Positions 1 through 10,004 of a stretch of DNA of 64,000 nucleotides are shown here, piece by piece; positions within the stretch are counted from its first letter, which is position 1, and each line of letters begins with the position of its first letter. The notes under the pieces are model-generated. The model made no database searches. It saw only the letters and a program-made list of their open reading frames with translations, and was not told the origin of the DNA. A program made the position numbers and the translations under genes. Source of the DNA: Oscillospiraceae bacterium (GTDB lineage Bacteria > Bacillota > Clostridia > Oscillospirales > Acutalibacteraceae); contig SVPA01000007.1 in assembly GCA_015066085.1 (NCBI GenBank), forward strand, positions 1 through 64,000, read 5' to 3'.

Positions 1-265
1 TAACATCGTTTAGATAGATGTCGGCAGTGAGTTTATAGTATTTATTGCCACCGCCATTAAATATCGCACCTGCGAGTTGTTCGCCGGTTGAGATTTGGAA
101 CGCTGTTTCCGGAGTTAAGCCGTCACCACCGTCATAGGTGGTGGAAACAGTTTTACCGTCCCAAATGTCGAGTTCGTCATTTTCTGCAAAGGTTATCATT
201 CCGGGAACCAGCAAAGACGAAAGCAAAATTGCGGCAGACAACACGAAGAGGATGATTTTTTTCAT
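1..265 (-). CDS. Secreted hypothetical protein, N-terminal fragment running off the window
   Basis: Own reverse-complement translation: MKKIILFVLSAAILLSSLLVPGMITFAENDELDIWDGKTVSTTYDGGDGLTPETAFQISTGEQLAGAIFNGGGNKYYKLTADIYLNDV; signal peptide; resembles 58242-59513. Confidence 0.75.
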   Translation of the reverse strand, partial: MKKIILFVLSAAILLSSLLVPGMITFAENDELDIWDGKTVSTTYDGGDGLTPETAFQISTGEQLAGAIFNGGGNKYYKLTADIYLNDV

Positions 266-367
266 ATTCAGCATCTCGTATCTATTCCTTTCTATTTTAG
301 TTTAACAAAAAGATTTTGTTTGTAGTTTTACCGAGCAAAAAGCCCGGTAAAACTTATTTACTAAAAA

Positions 368-1666
368 TTATTCGCCAAAATTCTCTTTAATCCATTTGCG
401 TTCGTTCTCAATGTCTGCATTTGCTTTGGTAACCATTGAATTAAGAACGTTCTTCTTTCCGTCAAGATAGCTGGTCATTTGAGCGGGGCTGTATTTTGAC
501 CAATCTTCATAAATTCTGTGGTCGTTGTCATATATACGGCCCATAGCAGCGGTATAATAGAAAATCTTGTTTGATGAGTCGCCGGTTGCTTGGAAGAAGA
601 AGTTTGCTACGTCTGCATTGTGGAATGCTTTGGAAACATCGTAGTTTGTAACATCAAGATATTCACGAAGGAAGATTCCTGCTGCTACAGGGTTCTTAGC
701 ACCGTCGATAAGTCCCCAACCACGGAAGAGAGAGGTGTATGTATGCTCGTCGCCTTCTTTCCAAACGGGAAGATAGGTTGCTGCGAGGTTAACCGAGTTG
801 TAGTTGGTATAGAAGCCATTCTTTTTAAGAGCGTAGCAGTTGGTGATAGCCATTCCGTGAAGGCCGTCGCCAAATCTTTCATAACCAAGACCGATAAGTC
901 CGTCGGTCTTCATTTGAGAAAGAAGGGTCATAGCGTCATAGAAGCGCTTGTCTGCATTAACAACCATTTTGTTGTCTTTGAAATCGAAGAGGGTTGCACC
1001 TGCTGCTGCAAGAGCGGACTGGCCGATAACGCCGGCGCCCATATACTGCTTACCAAGTGCTTTAACTTGCTGACAAACATAACGGAAATTTTCGAAGGTC
1101 CATTTGCCCTGAGCGTAATACTCAGCGGGAGAAGTGATACCGTTATTTTCGAAAATTGCCTTGTTGTAAACAAGAATGTCACGCTCTGCCCAAATGTTAG
1201 ATACGGTATCTACAAGGTAGGGGTGACCGTCAATAGTAGAGGCTTTAATCATAGCCTGGTCCCAAATAGGATCGGTAAGGTCTAATTTAGCCGCATCAAG
1301 AGGCTGCATAACGGTGAGAGAACCGGGGAAGGTTTCTGTTTCAAAGAAAATATCTCCCTGAGTTCCTGCTGCGATGCTCGAAGAAATAAGGCTTACATAT
1401 TTTTTCTGGTCAATTAACTGAACATTAACCTTAATGCCGTATTCCTTTTCGAACTTTTCAACAACAGGACCGTCTTCATAAAGAGCGGGGTCCTTCCAAG
1501 TTACATAGGTGATTTCTGAACCTCTGTACTCTTCAGCGTTAACATTAGAGTTTGTTGAACCCGGAGTTGAAGAGTCGCCGCTATTTCCGCCGCAACCAAC
1601 TGCAAGGGTTGCAACCATAGCGATTGCTAAAAGAAGTGTAATTAAACGAACTGCTTTCTTTGCCAT
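368..1666 (-). CDS. Extracellular solute-binding lipoprotein of a carbohydrate ABC transporter
   Basis: Lipobox (VATLAVGCGG), SBP family 1 layout, adjacent to two MalF/MalG-type permeases. Confidence 0.9.
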   Translation of the reverse strand: MAKKAVRLITLLLAIAMVATLAVGCGGNSGDSSTPGSTNSNVNAEEYRGSEITYVTWKDPALYEDGPVVEKFEKEYGIKVNVQLIDQKKYVSLISSSIAAGTQGDIFFETETFPGSLTVMQPLDAAKLDLTDPIWDQAMIKASTIDGHPYLVDTVSNIWAERDILVYNKAIFENNGITSPAEYYAQGKWTFENFRYVCQQVKALGKQYMGAGVIGQSALAAAGATLFDFKDNKMVVNADKRFYDAMTLLSQMKTDGLIGLGYERFGDGLHGMAITNCYALKKNGFYTNYNSVNLAATYLPVWKEGDEHTYTSLFRGWGLIDGAKNPVAAGIFLREYLDVTNYDVSKAFHNADVANFFFQATGDSSNKIFYYTAAMGRIYDNDHRIYEDWSKYSPAQMTSYLDGKKNVLNSMVTKANADIENERKWIKENFGE

Positions 1667-1753
1667 GTTGATTTCTCCTTTTCTTAATTTAATATAAACG
1701 AGCGTTTGCTCAAATTTTACATTTTTGTTCCCCGAAACTTCGGGAATAATAAA

Positions 1754-2758
1754 CTATCCGGTAATACCTACACGGTCGATACTCTCTATAAATCTACGCT
1801 GAAGTATCATATAGAAGATTAGCATAGGAATTATAAACAGTACGCAACCCGCCATCATTATTGCCATTGTGTCACGGTTATGGTAGGTGTAACCGCGGGC
1901 AGTAAGATAGGTTTGTATTCTTTCAAGTTGAACTGCCAAAGGATAATTGTCCTTCATATACATTGAAGCAAGCAAACTGTCGTTCCAGTGCCAGATTACC
2001 GAGAAAACGGTAACGGTTGTGAAAACAACGCTTGAAGAAGGAAGCGCAATTGAAACGAAGGTGCGGATAGGTCCTGCTCCGTCAACCCAAGACGCTTCTT
2101 CAAGTTCATAGGGCAGTCCTTTAAAGAACTGAATGTAAATGTAGATAAGAATTCCTGAACGAAGGCCCATTGCGAAAAGCGAAGGCAGCCAGAAGGCCAA
2201 GAAGTTTACCTCGTTCGCAACAAGGCTTGGGGTGATATCGAAGGAGTTGCCGAACAACTTTTCTATTCCACCCAAAATTCCAAAGAAGTCAACGTTTGAA
2301 TAGGTTACCATTCTTGGAATAATAATCATTGTTTCAGGAATTAGAATTGTTAAAAACAATCCTGCCATTAGCACGGGTTTAAGTTTAAACTTGAAACGCG
2401 CAAATCCGTAAGCCACTATCGAGCAGGTTACTATTTCTATCACGGCGGCAATTATTTCACGAGTAAGGGTAGATTTTAAGGCGTTAAAGAAGTTTGTTGC
2501 CTCAATTGCCATAGTGTAGTTAAACACGGGGTCAATCGAAGAAGGAATCCATACTCTTGCCGAGGCATAGAAGGATTGTTTGTCACGCAGAGAGGTTACT
2601 ATCATATAAAACAGAGGATAAATTACGATATAACCTATTGCAAGGAGAATTAAAATTTTAAACACATAAGATGCAATTCCCCACGCTGTGTTTAGCATTC
2701 TTTTTCGGCGGCGAATGTTTAAAGCGGGGTTTTCTAAAAGTTTCTTAATGAAATCCAT
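1754..2758 (-). CDS. Carbohydrate ABC transporter permease (MalG/UgpE type)
   Basis: Multi-TM; EEASWVDGAGPIRTFVSIALP matches the EAA motif of inner-membrane permeases. Confidence 0.92.
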   Translation of the reverse strand: MDFIKKLLENPALNIRRRKRMLNTAWGIASYVFKILILLAIGYIVIYPLFYMIVTSLRDKQSFYASARVWIPSSIDPVFNYTMAIEATNFFNALKSTLTREIIAAVIEIVTCSIVAYGFARFKFKLKPVLMAGLFLTILIPETMIIIPRMVTYSNVDFFGILGGIEKLFGNSFDITPSLVANEVNFLAFWLPSLFAMGLRSGILIYIYIQFFKGLPYELEEASWVDGAGPIRTFVSIALPSSSVVFTTVTVFSVIWHWNDSLLASMYMKDNYPLAVQLERIQTYLTARGYTYHNRDTMAIMMAGCVLFIIPMLIFYMILQRRFIESIDRVGITG

Positions 2759-2769
2759 TTTACCCCTCC

Positions 2770-3681
2770 TTAAGACCAGCGCTTCAAAAGGAAGCGGTTA
2801 TATAGGAATAAGACAAGTCCCATTATTATACTTACAACTACGAAATAAATCCAGAGCATTGCCGAAGTTGAGTCGAAGTTTCCGGTATAAATAAGGTTGT
2901 ATGCCTTATCTATGATTTGGTTGCGGTTATTGGTAAACAAATCTACCATTGTAAAGATTCCAACGAGAAGGATTACGTTACCAAGGCTTGGGAAGGTAAT
3001 AAACCAAAACTCTTCCCACTTGGTTGCGCCTTCAACCTTGGAGGCTTCGTAAAGGGTGCGGGGAATTGACTGAAGTCCTGCAATAAAGAGGACGGTCTGA
3101 ATTCCGCAGTTCCACAATAGGTCGAAGATGTTATTGATTATGGTTTTAACATACATTGCAATTTGGTCGGGTAGGTCGAGCCATTTAGTAACATCTTCTA
3201 TTGAAAACATTGAGTCGGTTAGTGCTGCCGAAACGCCCGCTCCGGCAAGGTCTTCGCTGGTGGTTTGGAACATAAGTTTCAAAACCACACCGGTTGCTAT
3301 AATTACGGGCACAAAGTAGAGTGCTCTAAAGAAAAGTCTTCCGGGGAACTTTTGGTTAAGAAGTAAAGCCAAAACAAGCGAAACCAAAAGTATTATGGGC
3401 AGCGAATAAAGCATTGAGGTTACATCGGTAGTAAGCCAATTTAAATAGTTCGGGTCTTCATAAAGCCAATATTTATATGCTGTTATACCAATAAATTCGG
3501 TAGAAACGCCCTCGCTCGACAAGCTAACGTCGGAAAGGGAATATAAAATTGACAGAATAATCGGATATGCGAAGAAGATAACAAATCCGATAATCCAGAT
3601 AGCCACGAACATATATCCATAACGGCTTTTAAGCTGTTCGATACTCCTGTATTTTTTCTTTTTCATTAGTTCTTCTCCCAT
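2770..3681 (-). CDS. Sugar ABC transporter permease (MalF/UgpA type)
   Basis: Multi-TM; EASKVEGATKWEEFWFITFPSL EAA motif. Confidence 0.92.
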   Translation of the reverse strand: MGEELMKKKKYRSIEQLKSRYGYMFVAIWIIGFVIFFAYPIILSILYSLSDVSLSSEGVSTEFIGITAYKYWLYEDPNYLNWLTTDVTSMLYSLPIILLVSLVLALLLNQKFPGRLFFRALYFVPVIIATGVVLKLMFQTTSEDLAGAGVSAALTDSMFSIEDVTKWLDLPDQIAMYVKTIINNIFDLLWNCGIQTVLFIAGLQSIPRTLYEASKVEGATKWEEFWFITFPSLGNVILLVGIFTMVDLFTNNRNQIIDKAYNLIYTGNFDSTSAMLWIYFVVVSIIMGLVLFLYNRFLLKRWS

Positions 3682-5951
3682 ACATATCCGCCCGAATAAG
3701 CAGTTGCGCCTGTTGGGGTTTCAATGCTTTTGTCTGTGTAGTTTACGTATGCTTTAACACCGTTTGAGAAAACTGTCTCACGAAGTCCGGTGTCAAGAAT
3801 GGTATGAGAAACAATCTCTTGACCGGCTATTGCTGAGTAGTAGTCTTTAAGGCCGTTATAGGTTTCCTTAATTCCTTCAGCAAGGTCGCTATAACAACTT
3901 CCATAGAAATAATAGCCTTCATAGTCTATAAATTCGTTATAGTAGTTGTTAATAAGCGTATAGTTAAGTCCGGCACCCGATTCAACCGTTTTGAGAAGTT
4001 GTGTGTTGGGGTTTACCGCAAGATTCATACTTTCGCTCGAATAAGGAATATATCCTTTGATTACCATTTGATAGAAAGGTACATCGCAGGTAAATATTCT
4101 CTCGTGAGAAGACTCTGTCGGTGCATCAAACACAAAATCGGAAACAACAGCAGCATAAATATTTGCTTCGTTTGAAGAAATCTTTTTACCGTCTGAAAGA
4201 AGGGCTGCGATTTTTGTTACATCTTCTGCCATTTTACCTTTTACAAAGTAATCGGTTGTTTCGGTAGAACTGTCGGAGTAGGCGGTGTTTGAAAGGTCGC
4301 CCAAATTTACTCCGGGTAAATTCCATTTTGCCGTTTTCTTAACAAACTTCTCGGCACCTTCTATAAGAAGGGGTCTGGAAAGTAGGTTGTAACTTGTGTT
4401 GGTAAGTCCACTTCCGGTTGCCGCATGATACTTATATACCGTTGCGGACTTTAGCAAGGCGTTATAAGCGGTATCAAAGAAGGTTGAAAATCCGGCACTG
4501 GATTTTTTAAGTTTAATAAGTTCAACCTCATAGTAAAGGTCGACATTGTTATCTTTGCTGAAATTAGCAAGGGCGTCAAGGTCTTTAAGTTTGCCAAGAT
4601 TTTTGTTGATTTTAAATCCGCCGGCATAACTGTTGTAATTTAGTCCTGTTGCGCCAAAACCAACGAGTTTTGCACTAATTTTAGCGTTAGTACCTTTCGA
4701 AAGGTCGCTGAGTATGTTTTGAGCGTCGCTAAGAGTAGTTGCGGCAACAAGGTCAGAATAAGGAATTCCGAGGAAAGATTTATCAATCATCACGCCGCCA
4801 ATTAAGGAAACATTGAGGTTTGACTCTTCCTTAACCGGTTCGGTCAGTTGGCCTTGCTTTTTAAGGTAGTTTTTATAGGTTTTTGCCATACCGCTGTAAT
4901 TAGCATCTTCTTTAGTAAGAGGATAGAAGCCAACGGTCATGGGTTTGTCGCAAAGACTTTCTGCATAAATCTGCATAAGAGTTTTTCCGTTGTTGAGCGT
5001 CTGAGCATAGTTTGCGGAAAATCCGCGAACCTGATAACTTGCGAATGCTCCGCTATAACCTAAAGAGGTTGCGCCAACCTTTGCGCCGATATAAGCAGAT
5101 TCAGCATTCTGCTCAATAATTGCGCAGGTAGCCGTGTCACGATTCTTTGCTCCGAAAACCGGCATACGAATTTCTTTTTCTACCGTTTCTCTGTTATCTC
5201 GGGTCATAACGGGGTCCCAGCCGTAGACAGGGCTTAACAGTTTTGTACCCGCCTGGGAAACAGATTCGTTTGAAACAAGGGCTCCCGAACCTGAAGGATA
5301 GAACAAATAGGAATCGTTATCGTCGTTAGAGTTAAAGCACCAGAAAGATGCTATTCTTACCGACGTAACTCTGAAGGAGTCTCCTTCGAGAATTTCGGTT
5401 GGTTTTACGGTTGCAGCGACGCTGTCTTCACGAAGAACAAATTCAATTGGAATCATAATTTGAGCATCGTCAAAGTAATACTCAATTTTAATTCCGTTCT
5501 CAATTTCTTCGGTAATAACAAATCCGTTCTTAACGGCAGAAACAGAAGAGAAATATTCTTCTATTTGATAGGTTGAATAGTTTAGCGCCTCAATAATAAT
5601 GGTTGAAGAAACCTCGGGTTTTGCCGTAATGGGCATTCCCGTTACTTCGTCTATTGTAGGTGCACCTTCTTCACGAGCAGTTACACCCCAACGAGTTCCG
5701 GTTTCTTTTTCAATTAGGTCAACCGTACAGTCGGTTGCAATCCACACAAGTTGATACTTGTCGTTTTCGGCAACCACATAGTCTTTTTTAGGATATTTGC
5801 TGGTTATGGGGGAAATCGGGAAACCGCCGGTTTCCTCTGCCTGAGGATAGGGCTTGGGGGACCAAACATCGCCGGAAGTCCAACCAACCATTGTGATTAA
5901 CATCACTACGCCAAGAACGGCGCAAAGAATTTTCTTTAAGTTTTTCTTCAT
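3666..5951 (-). CDS. DUF5696-type secreted protein in the carbohydrate ABC locus
   Basis: Signal peptide; length, sequence character and ABC-permease context match DUF5696 proteins. Confidence 0.7.
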   Translation of the reverse strand: MKKNLKKILCAVLGVVMLITMVGWTSGDVWSPKPYPQAEETGGFPISPITSKYPKKDYVVAENDKYQLVWIATDCTVDLIEKETGTRWGVTAREEGAPTIDEVTGMPITAKPEVSSTIIIEALNYSTYQIEEYFSSVSAVKNGFVITEEIENGIKIEYYFDDAQIMIPIEFVLREDSVAATVKPTEILEGDSFRVTSVRIASFWCFNSNDDNDSYLFYPSGSGALVSNESVSQAGTKLLSPVYGWDPVMTRDNRETVEKEIRMPVFGAKNRDTATCAIIEQNAESAYIGAKVGATSLGYSGAFASYQVRGFSANYAQTLNNGKTLMQIYAESLCDKPMTVGFYPLTKEDANYSGMAKTYKNYLKKQGQLTEPVKEESNLNVSLIGGVMIDKSFLGIPYSDLVAATTLSDAQNILSDLSKGTNAKISAKLVGFGATGLNYNSYAGGFKINKNLGKLKDLDALANFSKDNNVDLYYEVELIKLKKSSAGFSTFFDTAYNALLKSATVYKYHAATGSGLTNTSYNLLSRPLLIEGAEKFVKKTAKWNLPGVNLGDLSNTAYSDSSTETTDYFVKGKMAEDVTKIAALLSDGKKISSNEANIYAAVVSDFVFDAPTESSHERIFTCDVPFYQMVIKGYIPYSSESMNLAVNPNTQLLKTVESGAGLNYTLINNYYNEFIDYEGYYFYGSCYSDLAEGIKETYNGLKDYYSAIAGQEIVSHTILDTGLRETVFSNGVKAYVNYTDKSIETPTGATAYSGGYVWEKN

Positions 5952-5964
5952 TTAGTCCCCTCCT

Positions 5965-8139
5965 TTACATTATAAGTTCAACAATAACTGTTGTTATGAA
6001 TCCGCCAAGTTGCTGCATAAGCAGACCTACGAGAATCATTAGGAATACAATTGCTGCCATACCAAAGATGGTAAGAAGGGTTGTTCCGATAAATCTCATT
6101 ACGGTAAACTCGTGAATTCTCATCATACCGATAACCAAAATGAGTCCTGCATAAAGCATTGCTACGGTAGTAAGAATTCCAAGGAAACTTCCTTCTGTGT
6201 CAAGAAGAATGTTAGTAAGGATAATGTAAATAACCCTCTGAACAATTAGCGGCATTAGACTATAACAAGAAACAACAAAGATTTCTTTAATTTTTCCTTT
6301 ACCGCCGAAAAGGGTTGTTACAAGCCAGTTAGAAATTACCCACAGGGCAACAAGACCGGCCGATTGAACAAACACCCAAAGAGAGTTAAAGGAGCCCGGG
6401 TCGAAGTTGGTAAACAGGAAGCCGCCCCACAGGGTTTGCAGTACAGCGGTTACATAGAAGAGAAGAAGAATTACAAGGGCAACCCTTACAGAGCCTCTCT
6501 TCTTTTCCTTAATTTCTTCAAATACAAGTCCCGGATGTAGCAGAGCGGTAAGGGCTAACTTGGTTTCGCTCTTTTCCTTAACAATTTCTTCGTCCTTCTT
6601 TTTCTTGCGAAGCAAGGTATAAGCAATTATACCGCCGACCACAAGTAAGATTCCGATAAAGATAAATATGAAGTATTTAGAAACAAGGGTCTGGCGATGG
6701 TATTCATACGCAAGGGCGTAGGTTTTTCGGTCATAGCCCTCAAGAGCCATCTCCATTGCTTCTTCATATCTTTCTTCAGCCAAATAAGCACGGGCAATTC
6801 CCGTATAGGCTATTTGTAAGTTCTTGTCAAGTGTAAGAACTTTTTCCCAACCTTCTCTTGACTCAATGTAATCACCGTCAATCGTAAGGCGGGTAAGTTT
6901 TGTTACAAGATTACCGTAATCGTTACGATTAAATACGGTAAGTGTGTTATTGTGTTTATCGGCAACAAGTATTTCGTTGCTGATTACTTCTTTTGTTTCG
7001 GCATCGCGTTGCTCTTTAAGGGCAATAGCAGCAGCGCTTTCGAAGGTTCCCTTTTGGGTTCCGCTTCCCATTCCGCCACCAAACGCCGTAAGCATTCTGC
7101 ATTCGCTGTCGTAAACGAAGATACGGCCGTATGCCGAATCAAGTGCGTACATAAACTCGTCGTCGTCGACTTCAAGACCGGTTATCATTTGTGTATACGC
7201 GGTATTAACCTGGAAAGAACGGTTGATATCGTCGTCTGCAAAGTTTACATCGTTAGAATCGATAATGTTGTTTCCGGCGCCGGGGTTAAGTTTTTTAATC
7301 TGACCCTTTTGGGCGTCGGTTGCAGTATAGATAAAGTCTTGACTGTCAATAACTATATCACTAAAGGTATACGGAAGAGCACGGGTTGAGTTACTTGCTT
7401 TTACATTGTTGGGGAACATTCTCTTTAAAAGGCTTGACATTGCGCCAAGAATATTATTGGTAACGGTGTTTGCACCATAGAATCCAATAAACTCTTTTGC
7501 CGTTCCCGAAGTTGCGGGGGCGTAAAGCAGTGCTCCGTAATATGAACCTTCACTTAAAATATAAACATATCCTTCCGAGTCGGCTACAACCTTAATCGGT
7601 CTGTAATCGAAATCTTCCGGAATAAGCGGAGATTCGGGTAGAACGAACTCGTCAATATAGTTGCCGTCCATATCGAGGTTTATTACTCTGGCGTTCTCTG
7701 TATCGCAAAGATAAAGAGTTCCGTCTGTGTGAGCATAAACGTTGTGAGCACCGGTAAAGGTAAGTTTCTCTTCCCCTTTGGTTACTGCCGATATTTCTTT
7801 TATGAGGTTGTACTCGGAGTCAAGAATAATTATTCTTGCAGCCGTTTCGTTTGAACCGCAGTCGAGAAGGTAGACATTACCTTTTCGGTCGGTACAGACA
7901 TCAATTAGTTCGGTAATTTCCGCTATTTTGAAGTCTTTTGCGTTAAATACGTCCTTGACCTCATACATCGGACGGTTGTAAACAAGTTTACGGCCCAGTC
8001 CGCTTATATCATCCCAATAAGTATAACTCTCATACGGCACGTACTGTGATGATTCTGCATATGCGGTAAGCATTGTTCCTGCGACGATGACCAGTGCCAA
8101 AACAAAGACAGCGATACGTCGAAGCAATTTCTTTGTCAT
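5965..8139 (-). CDS. NHL/beta-propeller - TPR-like - C-terminal YIP1 membrane protein
   Basis: Repeated D..GNVYLLD/DGTLYLCDTENARVINLD-like blades, a short TPR-like stretch, then several TM helices typical of YIP1. Confidence 0.75.
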   Translation of the reverse strand: MTKKLLRRIAVFVLALVIVAGTMLTAYAESSQYVPYESYTYWDDISGLGRKLVYNRPMYEVKDVFNAKDFKIAEITELIDVCTDRKGNVYLLDCGSNETAARIIILDSEYNLIKEISAVTKGEEKLTFTGAHNVYAHTDGTLYLCDTENARVINLDMDGNYIDEFVLPESPLIPEDFDYRPIKVVADSEGYVYILSEGSYYGALLYAPATSGTAKEFIGFYGANTVTNNILGAMSSLLKRMFPNNVKASNSTRALPYTFSDIVIDSQDFIYTATDAQKGQIKKLNPGAGNNIIDSNDVNFADDDINRSFQVNTAYTQMITGLEVDDDEFMYALDSAYGRIFVYDSECRMLTAFGGGMGSGTQKGTFESAAAIALKEQRDAETKEVISNEILVADKHNNTLTVFNRNDYGNLVTKLTRLTIDGDYIESREGWEKVLTLDKNLQIAYTGIARAYLAEERYEEAMEMALEGYDRKTYALAYEYHRQTLVSKYFIFIFIGILLVVGGIIAYTLLRKKKKDEEIVKEKSETKLALTALLHPGLVFEEIKEKKRGSVRVALVILLLFYVTAVLQTLWGGFLFTNFDPGSFNSLWVFVQSAGLVALWVISNWLVTTLFGGKGKIKEIFVVSCYSLMPLIVQRVIYIILTNILLDTEGSFLGILTTVAMLYAGLILVIGMMRIHEFTVMRFIGTTLLTIFGMAAIVFLMILVGLLMQQLGGFITTVIVELIM

Positions 8140-8162
8140 ACATACATCTCCTTGCCGTAAAG

Positions 8163-9059
8163 TTATTCTTTAATACCTGCACTTGTCATAGCCTGCATGA
8201 CGTTGCTTTGCGAAATCATATAGACCATAATCGGAGGTATCATCATTATTACCGTCATTGCCATAGCACTTCCGGCTCGGGCGGTACCGCCGGCGGAAAT
8301 TTGAGGCGTAATCATTGGTAAGGTTTTAAGTTGTTCTGTAAAGATAGTATTGTTTGGAGAAATGTTCCAAATGTCACGGAAACCAAACAGCATAAGGGTT
8401 AGCCACATTGGCTTAACCGTAGGCATTACTATGCTCCAGAAAACTCGCCAATATCCTGCGCCGTCAATTTTAGCGGCTTCAAGCAGTGCGTCGGGCACTG
8501 CGCCTTCCATATATTGCTTCATAAGGAATACACCCATGGTAGAAGCCAGGTGAGGCAGTATGTAAATCCAATAGGTGTCAATCATGTGGAGTTTTGCATA
8601 AATAAGATATGCGGGAATGGAAAGGGTATATGAGTTAAACATAAGAGCCATTTGAATAGCCCAGAAAAATGTTTTTCTTCCCTTAAACTTTCCTTTAGCC
8701 AACACGAAGGCTGCCATAGAAGATGTTATTATATATAGGAAGGTAGTAAGAGTTGCAATTAGCAAACTGTTTGCGATATATCTGCTAAGGGGTACCTGCA
8801 GGTTAGAAAGCAGGTCAGGCAGAGCAAGATAGTTTGCTATTGTTGGTCTTTGAACAAAGAATCTCGGTGGGAAAATAAGCAACTCATCAATAGGTTTGAA
8901 AGAGGTTACTACCGAGTAAATCAGAGGTAGGGTTGAAAACAAGCCGCCTCCAACTAAAAATGCACAATAGAAGAAGTTTCCAATCTTTGAACGGGTAAAG
9001 CGTCTGGCGAAGGAGCTTTTCTTTTTGAACATATTAAACTGTGGTAATTTCAGTTTCAT
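8163..9059 (-). CDS. Carbohydrate ABC transporter permease (MalG type)
   Basis: EAAKIDGAGYWRVFWSIVMPTVKP EAA motif; multi-TM. Confidence 0.92.
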   Translation of the reverse strand: MKLKLPQFNMFKKKSSFARRFTRSKIGNFFYCAFLVGGGLFSTLPLIYSVVTSFKPIDELLIFPPRFFVQRPTIANYLALPDLLSNLQVPLSRYIANSLLIATLTTFLYIITSSMAAFVLAKGKFKGRKTFFWAIQMALMFNSYTLSIPAYLIYAKLHMIDTYWIYILPHLASTMGVFLMKQYMEGAVPDALLEAAKIDGAGYWRVFWSIVMPTVKPMWLTLMLFGFRDIWNISPNNTIFTEQLKTLPMITPQISAGGTARAGSAMAMTVIMMIPPIMVYMISQSNVMQAMTSAGIKE

Positions 9060-9072
9060 ACTTCTGCTCCCC

Positions 9073-9990
9073 CTACTTTCCTATGAGTGACAGAACTTTG
9101 CCTATGAGCATTCGTGTTCCTGCCATCATTATAAATAAAACTACTGCTATTGCTGAAGCATAGCCGTATTCGAAACGAACTGCAGCCATGTCGGTCATGT
9201 GGGATACGATGGTGTCGACCGCATACTGTGTTGACGGGAAGCCCGCAAGTTCAATAGCAATTCCGCTGACCGAGAAACTCGACTGAATCTGCATAACCGC
9301 AGAGAAAAGAAGCATGTTCTTCATCTGGGGCAGAGTTATGAAACGGAGTTCTTGCCAACGGCTTCTGATTCCGTCGATAGCGCCGGCTTCATAAAGGTCA
9401 TCGGCAATGTTTTGAAGTCCCGAAATGTTGGAAAGGAAGGACACGCCCATACTTTGCCAAAGTTGTACCATTATGATAATCGGCATCAAATATGCAGGAG
9501 TTTTAAGCCAAACTATAGGCTCTGTAATTACTCCTATTGAGAGAAGCATACTGTTAAGATAACCGTAAGCCTCGCCCGAAAACAGAACTTTCCAAATCAG
9601 AAGCGCACCACCAACAAGCGAAGGTGTGTAAAACATGAAGGAAAGAACCGTTCTTACTGCGGGTGAAAACTCGTTTACGAACCACGCAAGAACAAAGGCT
9701 AAAAGGAAGCCGCAAGGTCCTGCGATAATTGCGAACACGAGAGTGTTTTTAACGACGATTCCAAAAACCTCATCGGCAACAAACATTCTCTCATAGTTGT
9801 CGATACCGATGAGTTTAGGGGTTGAAAGAAGGTCGTATGAAGTGAAACTCAATCCAATTGAAGATAAAATAGGAATGAGCGTGAAAAGACAGAAAAACAA
9901 GAAGAAGGGTAATAACATTATTACGAGAGGAAATTGCTCTAAAAACGAATCTTTTCTTCTAAGTTTTTGTGATGCTGTTTTCTTTGCCAA
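9073..9990 (-). CDS. Sugar ABC transporter permease (MalF type)
   Basis: EAGAIDGIRSRWQELRFITLPQM EAA motif; multi-TM. Confidence 0.92.
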   Translation of the reverse strand: MAKKTASQKLRRKDSFLEQFPLVIMLLPFFLFFCLFTLIPILSSIGLSFTSYDLLSTPKLIGIDNYERMFVADEVFGIVVKNTLVFAIIAGPCGFLLAFVLAWFVNEFSPAVRTVLSFMFYTPSLVGGALLIWKVLFSGEAYGYLNSMLLSIGVITEPIVWLKTPAYLMPIIIMVQLWQSMGVSFLSNISGLQNIADDLYEAGAIDGIRSRWQELRFITLPQMKNMLLFSAVMQIQSSFSVSGIAIELAGFPSTQYAVDTIVSHMTDMAAVRFEYGYASAIAVVLFIMMAGTRMLIGKVLSLIGK

Positions 9991-10004
9991 AATTTTCCCC
10001 TCCT

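Noticed and set aside
590-1285. 231-aa plus-strand ORF opposite the first solute-binding protein
   Set aside because: Antisense shadow ORF; the SBP reading is strongly supported.
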